The position numbers were made by a program, and so were the translations under genes. A model generated the notes under the pieces. It was not told the DNA's origin. It searched no databases and worked only from the letters and a program-made list of their open reading frames with translations. Shown piece after piece: positions 25,712 to 34,044 of a stretch of DNA of 64,000 bases. Source of the DNA: Phormidium ambiguum IAM M-71 (GTDB lineage Bacteria; Cyanobacteriota; Cyanobacteriia; Cyanobacteriales; Aerosakkonemataceae); NCBI RefSeq assembly GCF_001904725.1, contig NZ_MRCE01000012.1:62001-126000 (forward strand), in the 5' to 3' direction. Each line of letters begins with the position of its first letter. The first letter of the stretch is position 1.

Positions 25712-25903
25712 TTTAATGCTCCTTCTGCGAGTGCAGTAATAATTTAAATTTACAACTATAGCTTAAGAATTGAACAATTAAGCAGCATCACCCAAAATGA
25801 TGGTTTTTGGCTAACCCTTAGATAGAAAAATGCCAAAGTAGTAGATAGTTAGAGGTACGGTTAGTTAATTGGTGTGTAGCAAAAATTGTTCTACGATACA
25901 TTC

Positions 25904-27478
25904 CTAATCTTGAAAGACCATGATTTGTCCTGAATAACAAGCAACCCAAACTTCTCTGTTCTTTGCATCGTAAGTAATACCAATGGGACTAGCGCCTACT
26001 CTAACTGTTTGTAAAACTTTCATATCTTGGGTGCGAACTTTACTTACAGTATTGTTGCTGTAATTAACGACATAAAGCATTTGACCATCATCTGATAAAA
26101 CCATGCTGCGAGGTGCTGCGCCTGTGTAAACTCTGGAGAGGACTTTAGGCTTTGATAAATCAATTTTGGCGATTCTCCCTTCACTATTTAAAGAAACGTA
26201 GAGATATCTTCCGGTTCGATCGAGATTTAAATGACGTGGCGATCGACCAATATTTCGCAACCAATTAACTGAGTAATCTTGTAAGTCTACTTGAGCAATA
26301 TCTGTAGATCCCATGACAGCAATATAAGCTTTGTCAGATCTGCGATCGACAACTATTCCTCGCGGATAAGCGCCGATTTTAACTCGTTTAATTTCTTGAT
26401 TTTTTTCCGTATCAATAATACTTAAATCCCAACTACACCAATTACTAACTACTACAAAACGGTTATCGGGAGAAGTAGCGACGAACTTCGGAACTGAACC
26501 TACAGGAATTACTTTTTCAATTTGTAGTTTTTCGGTATTAATGCGATACAAGAAACTATTATCTTTTCTTTGGGAAGGATGACAGCGATCGCTTCCCGGA
26601 TTATTAAACCCTGCACCATACATTTGATAATTAGAAACCCAAGCATATTTGCCATCATGGGAAAAACTAACTTCTACAGGTGCGCCATTATAATCACCTT
26701 TAAAATTAGTCAAACCAAACTTAGCTAAATTTACGCGATCGGGAATCGTTTTTACTAATTTATGCTCGCGGTTATACACAGTAATTGTATGGCTGTACAT
26801 CATATTTTGAGCAAAAAATAACCCATTTCCCGAATGCACAATTGATTTCGGCGTAATCCTGCCAGTAATGGTTTTTTTCAAATACATCGGCGCGGTGCTA
26901 GGTTTAGCTGGAGGCACTTTTTTTACAGGTTTGTTGACTACTTTGACAACTGGTTTTGGGCTAATCTTTGGTGTGGGTTTAGCCGTAACAATTGTGGTAG
27001 GTTGTACTTGAGGTGTGGGCTGTTTAGCTGGAGTTATTTCTCGGTTTTCTAGTTGATTCTTGACAATAAAACTGCTAAAAATTAATAGAAATCCTATCAC
27101 TCCAGTAACTAACCACAACAAAGGAATTTTAAATTCCTTTTCTGGTAAAACTACTATTGGAGGTTGAGCAGTATCTAATTTAAATTCCTGTATCCAATTA
27201 GGTGATACTTTGTGAATTTGTTGCCCAACAACTTGCACAGATTTAAAACTTTGGCATTCAAGTCGCTTCATTCCTTCTCTAACAAACCGAACCCAGAAAT
27301 CTCGTTCTAATGGTTGCTGAGATAGTAATGTAATTTGTAAACAACTACCTTCAGGATTGACTATAGCTGTAATTGCTGCTGTGGATAAAGCTTGATTTAT
27401 CAGGGTAGCAATAGCTTGGGTATCGCCTTGTTTTGCTTGAGATAAAATGTCTGGCAGACTTACTACTTGCTGAATCAC
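25904..27478 (-). CDS. Membrane-anchored YVTN/YncE-type beta-propeller protein
   Basis: The 524-residue protein has an N-terminal cytosolic domain (about 1-112), a membrane helix (IPLLWLVTGVIGFLLIFSSFIV, about 118-139), a Pro/Lys/Thr-rich linker (about 147-200) and a seven-bladed-type propeller (about 205-524). The blades repeat phrases such as SPDNRFVVVSNWCSWDLSI, DRRSDKAYIAVMGS, DDGQMLYVVNYSNNTVSKV and GASPIGITYD. Two Cys pairs may form disulfides if the propeller is periplasmic. Similar propellers bind polymers or act as scaffolds; no enzymatic motif seen. Start ATG at 27478. Confidence 0.82.
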   Translation of the reverse strand: MIQQVVSLPDILSQAKQGDTQAIATLINQALSTAAITAIVNPEGSCLQITLLSQQPLERDFWVRFVREGMKRLECQSFKSVQVVGQQIHKVSPNWIQEFKLDTAQPPIVVLPEKEFKIPLLWLVTGVIGFLLIFSSFIVKNQLENREITPAKQPTPQVQPTTIVTAKPTPKISPKPVVKVVNKPVKKVPPAKPSTAPMYLKKTITGRITPKSIVHSGNGLFFAQNMMYSHTITVYNREHKLVKTIPDRVNLAKFGLTNFKGDYNGAPVEVSFSHDGKYAWVSNYQMYGAGFNNPGSDRCHPSQRKDNSFLYRINTEKLQIEKVIPVGSVPKFVATSPDNRFVVVSNWCSWDLSIIDTEKNQEIKRVKIGAYPRGIVVDRRSDKAYIAVMGSTDIAQVDLQDYSVNWLRNIGRSPRHLNLDRTGRYLYVSLNSEGRIAKIDLSKPKVLSRVYTGAAPRSMVLSDDGQMLYVVNYSNNTVSKVRTQDMKVLQTVRVGASPIGITYDAKNREVWVACYSGQIMVFQD

Positions 27479-27562
27479 AATTCACTACCTCACACTAACT
27501 TAAGAATAACTATCTCTTAATTAGGTATTTTGCACAATTAATTTGAAGTAATTTAACAATTT

Positions 27563-28075
27563 TTAGTTTGGGATTAGTACTAAAGGAAATTGGGCAGATT
27601 TGGTTCTCTCTGTGGGATAATGTTGCGTAATTAACTCTTGATGATTTTTCTCTGTGACTCGTATGTGAATGTGCGGTGGACGTGAGCTATAAGGTGGGGG
27701 AAAATGACTTTCAAAACGATAAGAGCCATTTTTGTCACTAAATATAGTAGCTCGATAGCGATCGCTATATTCCCCATCCAACCCCACTAACCAGAATTCA
27801 ATTTTCGCCCCTGCTAAAGGTCTACAATTATTAACTGACTTCACCACACCAGTCAGAACATAACCCGATCCCACACGATTTCTTAACGGTGCATTTGGCT
27901 GATAAAATGGCCCTAAAATATCAGGTGATGTAGGGTGACATCGAGCGGATTGTACTAGTTCAAAACTGTTACTTGGTTGAGAAAATAGCCATTTTGCAGC
28001 TAGGGAAAAACTAGTTCCAGTGAGTAAATATTGCAAAAACTGACGGCGACTTTTGGCTAATTCTAACTTACTCAT
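27563..28075 (-). CDS. Secreted intradiol ring-cleavage dioxygenase-like protein
   Basis: The 170-residue protein begins with a twin-arginine-like signal (KSRRQFLQYLLTGTSFSLA). The rest is a single small catechol/protocatechuate-dioxygenase beta-sandwich: TSPDILGPFYQPNAPLR, LTGVVKSVNNCRPLAGAKIEFWLVGLDGEYSD, YRFESHFPPPY and RPPHIHIRV. The His pair of the last block and the Tyr of PPPY are the Fe(III) ligands expected in the family; the fourth ligand would be the Tyr in DGEYSDRY. At 170 residues it is shorter than catabolic enzymes (about 200-300), as in other extracytoplasmic members. Substrate unknown. Confidence 0.85.
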   Translation of the reverse strand: MSKLELAKSRRQFLQYLLTGTSFSLAAKWLFSQPSNSFELVQSARCHPTSPDILGPFYQPNAPLRNRVGSGYVLTGVVKSVNNCRPLAGAKIEFWLVGLDGEYSDRYRATIFSDKNGSYRFESHFPPPYSSRPPHIHIRVTEKNHQELITQHYPTERTKSAQFPLVLIPN

Positions 28076-28630
28076 GTTGATTAAACCTCACCATCAAATT
28101 GCAGTGCTAGGGTTTTTTGTATATTAAACAACATAACTCATCAGTTTTACTCCCGACCAGTTTCAACTATAACTTAAGATACATATAGGCTTGTCTAGCC
28201 CAATTTGGGTTTAGTTATAAGAAAGCCTTAATTAAATTGACTCCAAATTTTCAGGAAAACCAGTTAGCTAGGTTGAATTAATATGTAGAAGCAAAGCACT
28301 GGAGCAGAGAACAGCAAACAACCGCTACTTTCTTCCAGTTGGCAACTCAAAGGATCTGATTATTTGATTGACTGCTTTGTTTGAATCGCCAAGTCGATCG
28401 CCCTCTATGACCAAAACTATACCGAAAGATTTAACAGCAGTAAGGTGGGTAACTCCCACCTTATTGTTTTATCTATTTCAAAAATACTTTACATCCTTTT
28501 GATAGATTTTTCGGCATAAAAGATTAATTAAATGGAAAGTATTATTTCTGGCTCCTTAAAGAAACAGCCAGCTACAACATTTGAATAAAATAAGAAATTG
28601 AAAAATATGGACAGCATGAAAAGGATAAAT
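28076..28630. other. Long intergenic stretch with an orphan terminator
   Basis: 555 bp lie between the divergent dioxygenase-like and DUF4383 genes. A strong hairpin with T-run lies at 28441-28470 although no forward gene ends before it, so a small RNA may be transcribed here. No frame longer than about 30 codons looks coding. Confidence 0.5.
28441..28470 (+). terminator. Orphan intrinsic terminator
   Basis: The perfect 9-bp stem TAAGGTGGG/CCCACCTTA (28441-28463) with a 5-nt loop is followed by TTGTTTTATC. There is no annotated forward gene within 350 bp upstream. Confidence 0.65.
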
Positions 28631-29083
28631 ATGGCAATTTCAGAGCGTTATTGCGCTCTGGCGATCGGGATTTTATTTCTGTTGATTGGTGTAGCTGGAT
28701 TTATTCCAGCACTCGTTTCATTACCTGGAGTAACTCATTTATCTAGCGTTCCAGTTGATGTAGTTCCTAGTGCTTATAGTGCGGGATTTGGGTATTTATT
28801 CGGAGTATTTCCGACCAATTTCTTGCATAATCTTGTACATTGCTCTGTTGGATTGTTGGGTATTGCATCATATACCAACTTGACTAGCGCACGTCTATTT
28901 AATCGTGCTTTTGCGATCGCTTATGTCTCGATCGCAGTCATGGGATTATTGCCTTTTGCTAACACAACTTTCGGTTTAATGCCAATCTTCGGTAACAATG
29001 TTTGGTTCAACGCTCTAACAGCAGCAGCAGCGGGTTACTATGGATTTTTCCTACCCACAGAAGAGGCAAAACTTAGTACTTAA
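28631..29083 (+). CDS. DUF4383-family membrane protein
   Basis: The ATG at 28631 is chosen because AAAAGGA lies 5 nt upstream; in-frame ATGs at 28607 and 28616 would add a few residues. The product has four membrane helices: ALAIGILFLLIGVAGFIPALV, FPTNFLHNLVHCSVGLLGIA, AIAYVSIAVMGLLPF and NALTAAAAGYYGFF. HNLVH in helix 2 is the DUF4383 signature. Function unknown; the family is often stress-associated and transcribed alone, as here. Confidence 0.82.
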   Translation: MAISERYCALAIGILFLLIGVAGFIPALVSLPGVTHLSSVPVDVVPSAYSAGFGYLFGVFPTNFLHNLVHCSVGLLGIASYTNLTSARLFNRAFAIAYVSIAVMGLLPFANTTFGLMPIFGNNVWFNALTAAAAGYYGFFLPTEEAKLST

Positions 29084-29126
29084 CTCAAGTTGCTAATTAT
29101 ATTCCGTAGGGTGCATCATAGGATTA

Positions 29127-29160
29127 AAATGTAGAGAGGTTGTATACAACGTCTTTATTT
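29127..29160. repeat. Hairpin repeat of the gtagagacgt family
   Basis: The imperfect palindrome AATGTAGAGAGGTTGTATAC...ACAACGTCTTTATT centred on TGTATACA lies between DUF4383 and the TPR gene and may serve as a terminator. Relatives are at 11793-11826 and 60948-60976. Confidence 0.6.
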
Positions 29161-29256
29161 CTAATTAATCATTACTCATCATTTTCTCATCAATTATCCC
29201 TAAATTCCTCAAACAAAGCTTTCAAATCCCTCCTGCCATAAGCTACACGGACAATA

Positions 29257-29808
29257 TCAATTCCATTTCGTTCCCGGTATCATTAGTTTTAAATCATAAT
29301 AAGCTCTATTGTTTTGTTCCTCTAGCCTACACCTTTCTCTTTCAGAGTCTGGATCGACAAACGGAAAGCTTCGTTCTTCAGCACGGGCGGCTAAGTTAAA
29401 CATTCTGCGTTCTTCTGCTGGCCATTCAATGTCCATCCATTGTTTGTGAGATAAACCCATTGAATCAAGCTCTTCTAATTCAATTTCGCAAGCTGGTATT
29501 GGCATAGGAGTTTTGAAAGGTGATGGAGCGAGTAGTCTAGATTTTTCTTCAGCAAACCTTTCTTTACCGAAATCGCTGAAACAGTCTTGATATTGCTCAA
29601 TTTTGGCAACCAAGCCTCGCACTTCGCCAAATTGTTCAAAAGCCCACAGGACATTAGCTAACTGATAGAGAATAACGGGATTGGATGGATCGTACTTCAA
29701 AGCTTCTCGATATAGAAGAAGTGCTTTGTTGAAGCAGCCTTCTCCAAACCAGAGACGATTCGCTTCATCAAATAGCCGCTTTGCTTCTGTTTGACTCATA
29801 TTATTCAA
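29257..29808 (-). CDS. TPR-repeat protein
   Basis: The 183-residue cytoplasmic protein has one to two TPR units: EAKRLFDEANRLWFGEGCFNK and KALLLYREALKYDPSNPVILYQLANVLWAFEQF (about 6-60). The C-terminal half is acidic and charged, with WMDIEWPAEERRMFNLAARAEERS. No enzymatic motif. AAAGGAATTTGAAT precedes the ATG; a second Met is at residue 4. Its partner is unknown. Confidence 0.7.
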   Translation of the reverse strand: MNNMSQTEAKRLFDEANRLWFGEGCFNKALLLYREALKYDPSNPVILYQLANVLWAFEQFGEVRGLVAKIEQYQDCFSDFGKERFAEEKSRLLAPSPFKTPMPIPACEIELEELDSMGLSHKQWMDIEWPAEERRMFNLAARAEERSFPFVDPDSERERCRLEEQNNRAYYDLKLMIPGTKWN

Positions 29809-29897
29809 ATTCCTTTTTAGTCATTTAATAAAATTAGATTACGGTCTCGGATTAATGTCTTGATAGTAAGATCTCAAGTAAATTTCTAATATTGAAT

Positions 29898-30037
29898 TTA
29901 CTTGCTCTTGAAGACCTTGATTGATAAGGTTTTCAGTTTGTAGCCTTTTTCCATGTGTTCTAGCTTTTCTTGTAACTGTGGAAAATCTAATTCACCATCA
30001 ACAAGTTTTCTTGTTCTGGCTTTAAAGAAATTTGCAT
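29898..30037 (-). pseudogene. Frameshifted small antitoxin-like remnant
   Basis: AAAAGGAGG lies 5 nt before an ATG (30037) whose frame starts MQISLKPEQE, like many ParD/CopG-type cyanobacterial antitoxins, but stops after 16 residues (29987). A different frame then continues KLVDGELDFPQLQEKLEHM and on to a stop at 29898. An indel in the A-rich GAACAAGAAAACTTG stretch would join them. No toxin partner is visible beside it. Confidence 0.5.
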
Positions 30038-30076
30038 TTTTCCTCCTTTTGGTGGTATTTATTGTCAAACAATCAT

Positions 30077-30691
30077 TTAAGTAAAATTAACCGCGTAACT
30101 TTTAGTTGAGTTAGGAATCTGTGGTAGATTGCGGCTAACGATCGCAGGCGAAATAATATGTTCTAAATTCCGATCCTGATATCCCACAAACCAAATATAA
30201 ACCTTTTCGCCAACGGTAATATCTCGATTATCGGGTTGATGTAATTGCGGATTGTAGGAAACTTGTGCTAAAGGTGCGCCGATCGCTTCATATCCCCAAT
30301 GATCTAAAATTTTATCCAAAGGTTTGAACAAAGGTAGAATATTTTGGGCTGGTAAATCTGGATGTTCTTGTACAACCTTACAAACAGTAGGATAATTAGT
30401 TAATAAACTTTCTAATTGATAAAAGGTATTATGTTGAAAATCTTCCCTTAATTTTTGGGATTGTTGCTGCAATTTTTGGCGGAGTCGCGCACATTCTTGC
30501 CGCAATTGAGCAATTTCTGTTTCTTCATCTGTATTGATTAGATATGCGTACTTGATCGGATGCACTCGCTTTTGAGTAACTGCAACCTTGGCTGGGGGAT
30601 GAGAATAAACAAAGTTAAAAATAACTAAAATGCAGACCAACCACAGAAGGCACCCAAACCAAAATAAATTAGGATCGTGGCTCATTGTCAA
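30077..30691 (-). CDS. Membrane-anchored GrpE-like protein
   Basis: The 204-residue protein has an N-terminal membrane helix (FWFGCLLWLVCILVIFNFVYS, about 10-30), a coiled coil (EIAQLRQECARLRQKLQQQSQKL, about 58-82) and a C-terminal part that reads like the GrpE tail: ILDHWGYEAIGAPLAQVSYNP, then VGEKVYIWFVGYQDR and SPAIVSRNLPQ. GrpE normally is a soluble nucleotide-exchange factor of DnaK. Here the N-terminal half of GrpE is replaced by a membrane anchor. This would place a Hsp70 cofactor-like domain at the membrane. Catalytic competence cannot be judged. Confidence 0.72.
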   Translation of the reverse strand: MTMSHDPNLFWFGCLLWLVCILVIFNFVYSHPPAKVAVTQKRVHPIKYAYLINTDEETEIAQLRQECARLRQKLQQQSQKLREDFQHNTFYQLESLLTNYPTVCKVVQEHPDLPAQNILPLFKPLDKILDHWGYEAIGAPLAQVSYNPQLHQPDNRDITVGEKVYIWFVGYQDRNLEHIISPAIVSRNLPQIPNSTKSYAVNFT

Positions 30692-30867
30692 TCACTCCAG
30701 CCTTGATTTAACCGCTTAAATGATTGTATTCCTAGAGGGGTGCCTGAGAAATTCTTTTTAGTTTAAATTTAGTAAAGGCAGAAGGCTGTTCGTAGTTAAC
30801 AATATTTACAGCGAAGAGGTTGGTATAATTGTTAACCAAAGAAATTACTGCTATTAACTAAAGTACC

Positions 30868-31284
30868 ATGCCAAACATCCGCTTCATTTTGTACCACAAG
30901 CACCCCACGAGTGCGCGAGTTCAGTTTTTACGTCTTAATGGTACTGTTTGCCAATTTGATGGCTTACCTCCTGAAGCGAAAGTTGTAGCAAGTACAACGG
31001 AAGGTGAAAAGGCTACAGGTGTGGATGAAGCGATCGCTCATATTGAACAAAAATTAACTTTATCCGCTGGTACTCTGAAAATTGAGCCAGAATTTTGGGC
31101 GGAAGTAGATTCACCAGAAGATATGATTAATGTTTATTTAGCAGAGTTTACAACCACCGATCCACCGCATGAAAAAATGGCAGAACAGGAAGGAAAATTT
31201 ATTGCAATTACCGAAGGTCGTAGCTTACCACCTGTAGAATTAGAATTATTGCGACTAGTTTATTCCTTCCTCATGGACGGCTAA
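30868..31284 (+). CDS. Conserved hypothetical protein
   Basis: The 138-residue protein has no signal or membrane segment. Its N-terminus FILYHKHPTSARVQFLRLNGT looks like a beta-hairpin, and the C-terminal half is acidic with a helical end (LELLRLVYSFLMDG). I do not recognise the family. It is convergent with the PSRP-3 gene; two hairpins separate them. Confidence 0.72.
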   Translation: MPNIRFILYHKHPTSARVQFLRLNGTVCQFDGLPPEAKVVASTTEGEKATGVDEAIAHIEQKLTLSAGTLKIEPEFWAEVDSPEDMINVYLAEFTTTDPPHEKMAEQEGKFIAITEGRSLPPVELELLRLVYSFLMDG

Positions 31285-31291
31285 AAAATTT

Positions 31292-31324
31292 GGAGGGTAA
31301 GCATGAAAAAATTGCTACCCTCCC
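31292..31324. terminator. Hairpin after the hypothetical gene
   Basis: The stem GGAGGGTAAGCAT (31292-31304) pairs with ATTGCTACCCTCC (from 31311), one bulge. It starts 7 bp after the gene's stop. It lacks a proper U-tract. Confidence 0.55.
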
Positions 31325-31343
31325 AAAAAATTTAAGATATTGT

Positions 31344-31404
31344 TTGTAGTGACGACTTTAGTCGTTTCTTTCCTAAATAAAAAGACTGAAGTCCTCACAA
31401 CGAA
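31344..31404. repeat. Imperfect inverted repeat of the dispersed gtcctcac type
   Basis: TTGTAGTGACGACTTTAGTC (31344-31363) and GACTGAAGTCCTCACAACG (31384-31402) are imperfect complements. The motif family is scattered in cyanobacterial genomes and here sits between convergent genes. Confidence 0.6.
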
Positions 31405-31463
31405 GCAGATCAATATAACTCAAGCAATGACTAAAACATTAACTTGTGGCGACTTAGATACAA

Positions 31464-31763
31464 TCAGGCGCTACCAGTAAAGGCAACTTCCGGGAACTTA
31501 CCTTGCGCTTCTGACATCGGACGACGCTTGCCTTCCTCTTGCCAGTAGTTAATTACTTCTGTAGCCTTATTGAGAAGTTCAACTCGGTCTGTTTCAGAAA
31601 TCCAGTGCTTGGATTCTAGCTCTTTTTTTAACTCTTCCCAAGCATCATTGCGCGGCCAAAAAAAGTATTTCGTCAAAGGACTAGTACCTTTGCCTACCAC
31701 CTGATCAACTGCGATCGCTACATCTTTCTCTAACCAGAGAACCTTTAAAATGAACTTCGACAA
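31464..31763 (-). CDS. Ribosome-associated protein PSRP-3 (Ycf65)
   Basis: The 99-residue protein matches PSRP-3/Ycf65: [38 protein letters not shown] and [14 protein letters not shown]. The start is placed at the TTG at 31763 because GGAGG (31769-31773) lies 5 nt before it; the family also begins (M)SKFILKV. PSRP-3 is a small-subunit ribosomal protein found in cyanobacteria and chloroplasts. It supports the organism call. Confidence 0.92.
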   Translation of the reverse strand: MSKFILKVLWLEKDVAIAVDQVVGKGTSPLTKYFFWPRNDAWEELKKELESKHWISETDRVELLNKATEVINYWQEEGKRRPMSEAQGKFPEVAFTGSA

Positions 31764-31865
31764 ACCTACCTCCGGGTTCAACCCAGACTTTTCGCGTCTT
31801 TACAACCTTTCTATAATAACCTAATTGTCTAACCTTTTTTCCTTAAATTTTCGAGGTAAATCAAA

Positions 31866-32702
31866 TTGACAGCATCTAACTTAGACAAGAGTGTAAATAG
31901 AGCGTTGGCGATCGTAATTTTCGATATTGATGGGGTCGTGCGCGATGTCGGCGGTTCCTATCGTCGCGCCCTCGCAGATACAGTAGAACATTATACAGGC
32001 GGCGCTTATCGTCCCTCCCAAGTAGACATTGATGCCCTAAAATCCGAAGGAATTTGGAACAATGATTGGGAAGCCTCCCAAGAATTTGTTTATCGCTACT
32101 TTGAAAAACAGGGAAAAACCCGGACAGAAATCGCCCTAGATTACACTACTTTAGTCGCCTTCTTTCAATCTCGTTATCGCGGCCCGAACCCCGAAAATTG
32201 GACAGGTTATATTTGCACAGAACCGTTACTTTTGGAATCAAACTATTTAGAAAGTTTGACAACAGCCGGAATACCTTGGGGTTTTTTCAGTGGTGCAACC
32301 AGAGGTTCCGCAGAATACGTTTTATGTAAACGTTTAGGATTAAAATCTCCTGTTTTAATCGCAATGGAAGACGCACCAGGTAAACCCGATCCTACCGGAC
32401 TTTTCGCCACTGTGCAATTATTAGAACAGCAATTTTCCGCAGATGAAACTACGCCTGTTATTTATGTAGGAGACACGGTTGCTGATATGTACACCGTAGA
32501 AAAAGCTAAAGCGTTACAACCGAATCGTTTATGGCTCGGCGTAGGAGTTTTACCCCCTCATGTTTTACAAGAAACTGCTCAACAACTTGAAGCTTATACG
32601 GCGAATTTAAAACAAGCTGGTGCCAAGATAATTTTGCCAAATGTGCAAGAGTTAACTGCTGAGAAAATTCAAGAATTAATAACAGTGAAAAACCAAGCTT
32701 AA
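31866..32702 (+). CDS. HAD-superfamily IA hydrolase (TIGR01548-like)
   Basis: The 278-residue protein starts at TTG with a GAGG site 10 nt upstream. Motif I IVIFDIDGVVRDVGGSYR (Asp nucleophile and D+2), motif II in GFFSGATRGS, motif III Lys in EDAPGKPDPTG and motif IV IYVGDTVADM are intact. It belongs to the HAD-IA group with TIGR01548-like features, a cyanobacterial clade of uncertain substrate. A dispersed hairpin repeat after the stop may terminate it. Confidence 0.86.
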   Translation: MTASNLDKSVNRALAIVIFDIDGVVRDVGGSYRRALADTVEHYTGGAYRPSQVDIDALKSEGIWNNDWEASQEFVYRYFEKQGKTRTEIALDYTTLVAFFQSRYRGPNPENWTGYICTEPLLLESNYLESLTTAGIPWGFFSGATRGSAEYVLCKRLGLKSPVLIAMEDAPGKPDPTGLFATVQLLEQQFSADETTPVIYVGDTVADMYTVEKAKALQPNRLWLGVGVLPPHVLQETAQQLEAYTANLKQAGAKIILPNVQELTAEKIQELITVKNQA

Positions 32703-32743
32703 AACCTGAAAAATTTGTAATTTCTCTAAATAATCGCATTTTT

Positions 32744-32785
32744 AGCCCCCTCCTCGCGTGCGGGGAGGGGGTTGGGGGTGGGGTT
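32744..32785. repeat. GC-rich dispersed palindrome
   Basis: CCCCCTCCTCGC (from 32746) pairs with GCGGGGAGGGGG, followed by TTGGGGGTGGGG. A widespread cyanobacterial intergenic palindrome, here after the HAD gene; it probably acts as a terminator. Confidence 0.7.
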
Positions 32786-32913
32786 TTCCTTGTTTAACAA
32801 TCTAAGATTTCTCTGAAGTTGCATCATATAATACTAAAAACATAAGTATTGAACTACTACAGCATTATACAATATGAAGTAAACTAACTAAGCCGTTTTT
32901 ATAGTTACAGATT

Positions 32914-34011
32914 GTGTTTTTAGGAAATACACCAAATCAAAATCCAGGTCTATTTGGATTAAAGTACTCAAATCGAGACTTTACCCAAAAGGAAGCTTGG
33001 GGTAAAAACTGTTTTAATTCTTCCTTTCCCGCTGCTCTTTGTTCTTATTTACATAGTAAAAGTCTGGAAAATATATACATTAAGCTCAATTCAAATTTAA
33101 AAGTTGAACATTCAAGTATTAGTAACGCTAATTTTTATGGAATAGATCCCAATTCAGACAATCTTTTTTATGCTTTTGAAACACAGTTTACCCCATATCA
33201 ACAGTATTTGATAGGTACTCTCCCAGGAGTTGATTTAGTTACACAAGCAAAAGATATAGGCTCTTGCTTACAAGCAATTGAAATTAAATTAACAGCTTTA
33301 CCTGATAACACGACTTGTGATTTAGCAGAAGATTACTATGGCTGTGAAATTGTTGTCAGACCAGATACTATAGTTTATCTGGCGTGCAGTATTGTAGATA
33401 ATTTTAGGTTGAACCCATCTCTTATTAGCAGCTTGATAGATGGAAATTTTTCGGAAATTTCTGATTGGACAGAACCAAATTCTGTAATACCTTATATTCC
33501 AGATATGATCAATGTTATTGATTCAATTGCACTGGCAATACTGGAAAATCAGAAACCTTTTTTGATGCAACCTATATGGAAAACTCAAGGAAAATCACCA
33601 AAACTTTCCGAACATTGTTTAGATGTTTTTGTTTGGAGTGATCTGGCTTTTACTAGATTATTTATAGATTTAGCCAAATTAGAAATTAGCACTTTTGGAC
33701 GAATAAGAGCGATCGCAAGACATACTCGCACAATTATTTGGTTATTTAGAATGCTTTATGACTTCAGTGTTAATGGTTCTTTTAATCATAAAAGAATTAT
33801 AGATGCTCTTTCATATAACACAAAAAATGACAAAGCATTTGCTGTTAGCGGTAGACTAACCCATGTTTATATGAGATCTGAAGCATTAAGACAACCAAGA
33901 ATTCAAAAGCAGGAAATAAAAAGAATTATCTTAGGTGGGGGTCAAAATTTATTAAGTCCAGAAAGAAGATTTGATGCTATAATTTATAATTCTCCTGACA
34001 TATTTGACTAG
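32914..34011 (+). CDS. HindVP-family type II restriction endonuclease
   Basis: The 365-residue protein starts at GTG 32914; the in-frame stop TAG at 32902 limits any longer start. The opening NPGLFGLKYSNRDFTQKEAWGKN and SFPAALCSYLHSK match my memory of the HindVP family, whose members cut GRCGYC. A PD-(D/E)xK-type core is likely: GVDLVTQ (Asp) with IEIKLTALPD (Glu-x-Lys). Immediately downstream, 33 bp away, is a C5 cytosine methyltransferase, the usual partner. Local base composition is more AT-rich than the neighbours and HIP1 is rare, consistent with acquisition. Recognition site is not proven. Confidence 0.8.
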   Translation: MFLGNTPNQNPGLFGLKYSNRDFTQKEAWGKNCFNSSFPAALCSYLHSKSLENIYIKLNSNLKVEHSSISNANFYGIDPNSDNLFYAFETQFTPYQQYLIGTLPGVDLVTQAKDIGSCLQAIEIKLTALPDNTTCDLAEDYYGCEIVVRPDTIVYLACSIVDNFRLNPSLISSLIDGNFSEISDWTEPNSVIPYIPDMINVIDSIALAILENQKPFLMQPIWKTQGKSPKLSEHCLDVFVWSDLAFTRLFIDLAKLEISTFGRIRAIARHTRTIIWLFRMLYDFSVNGSFNHKRIIDALSYNTKNDKAFAVSGRLTHVYMRSEALRQPRIQKQEIKRIILGGGQNLLSPERRFDAIIYNSPDIFD

Positions 34012-34044
34012 TATAGTGCTGATTTTAGGACTAAGTTTTTAACA

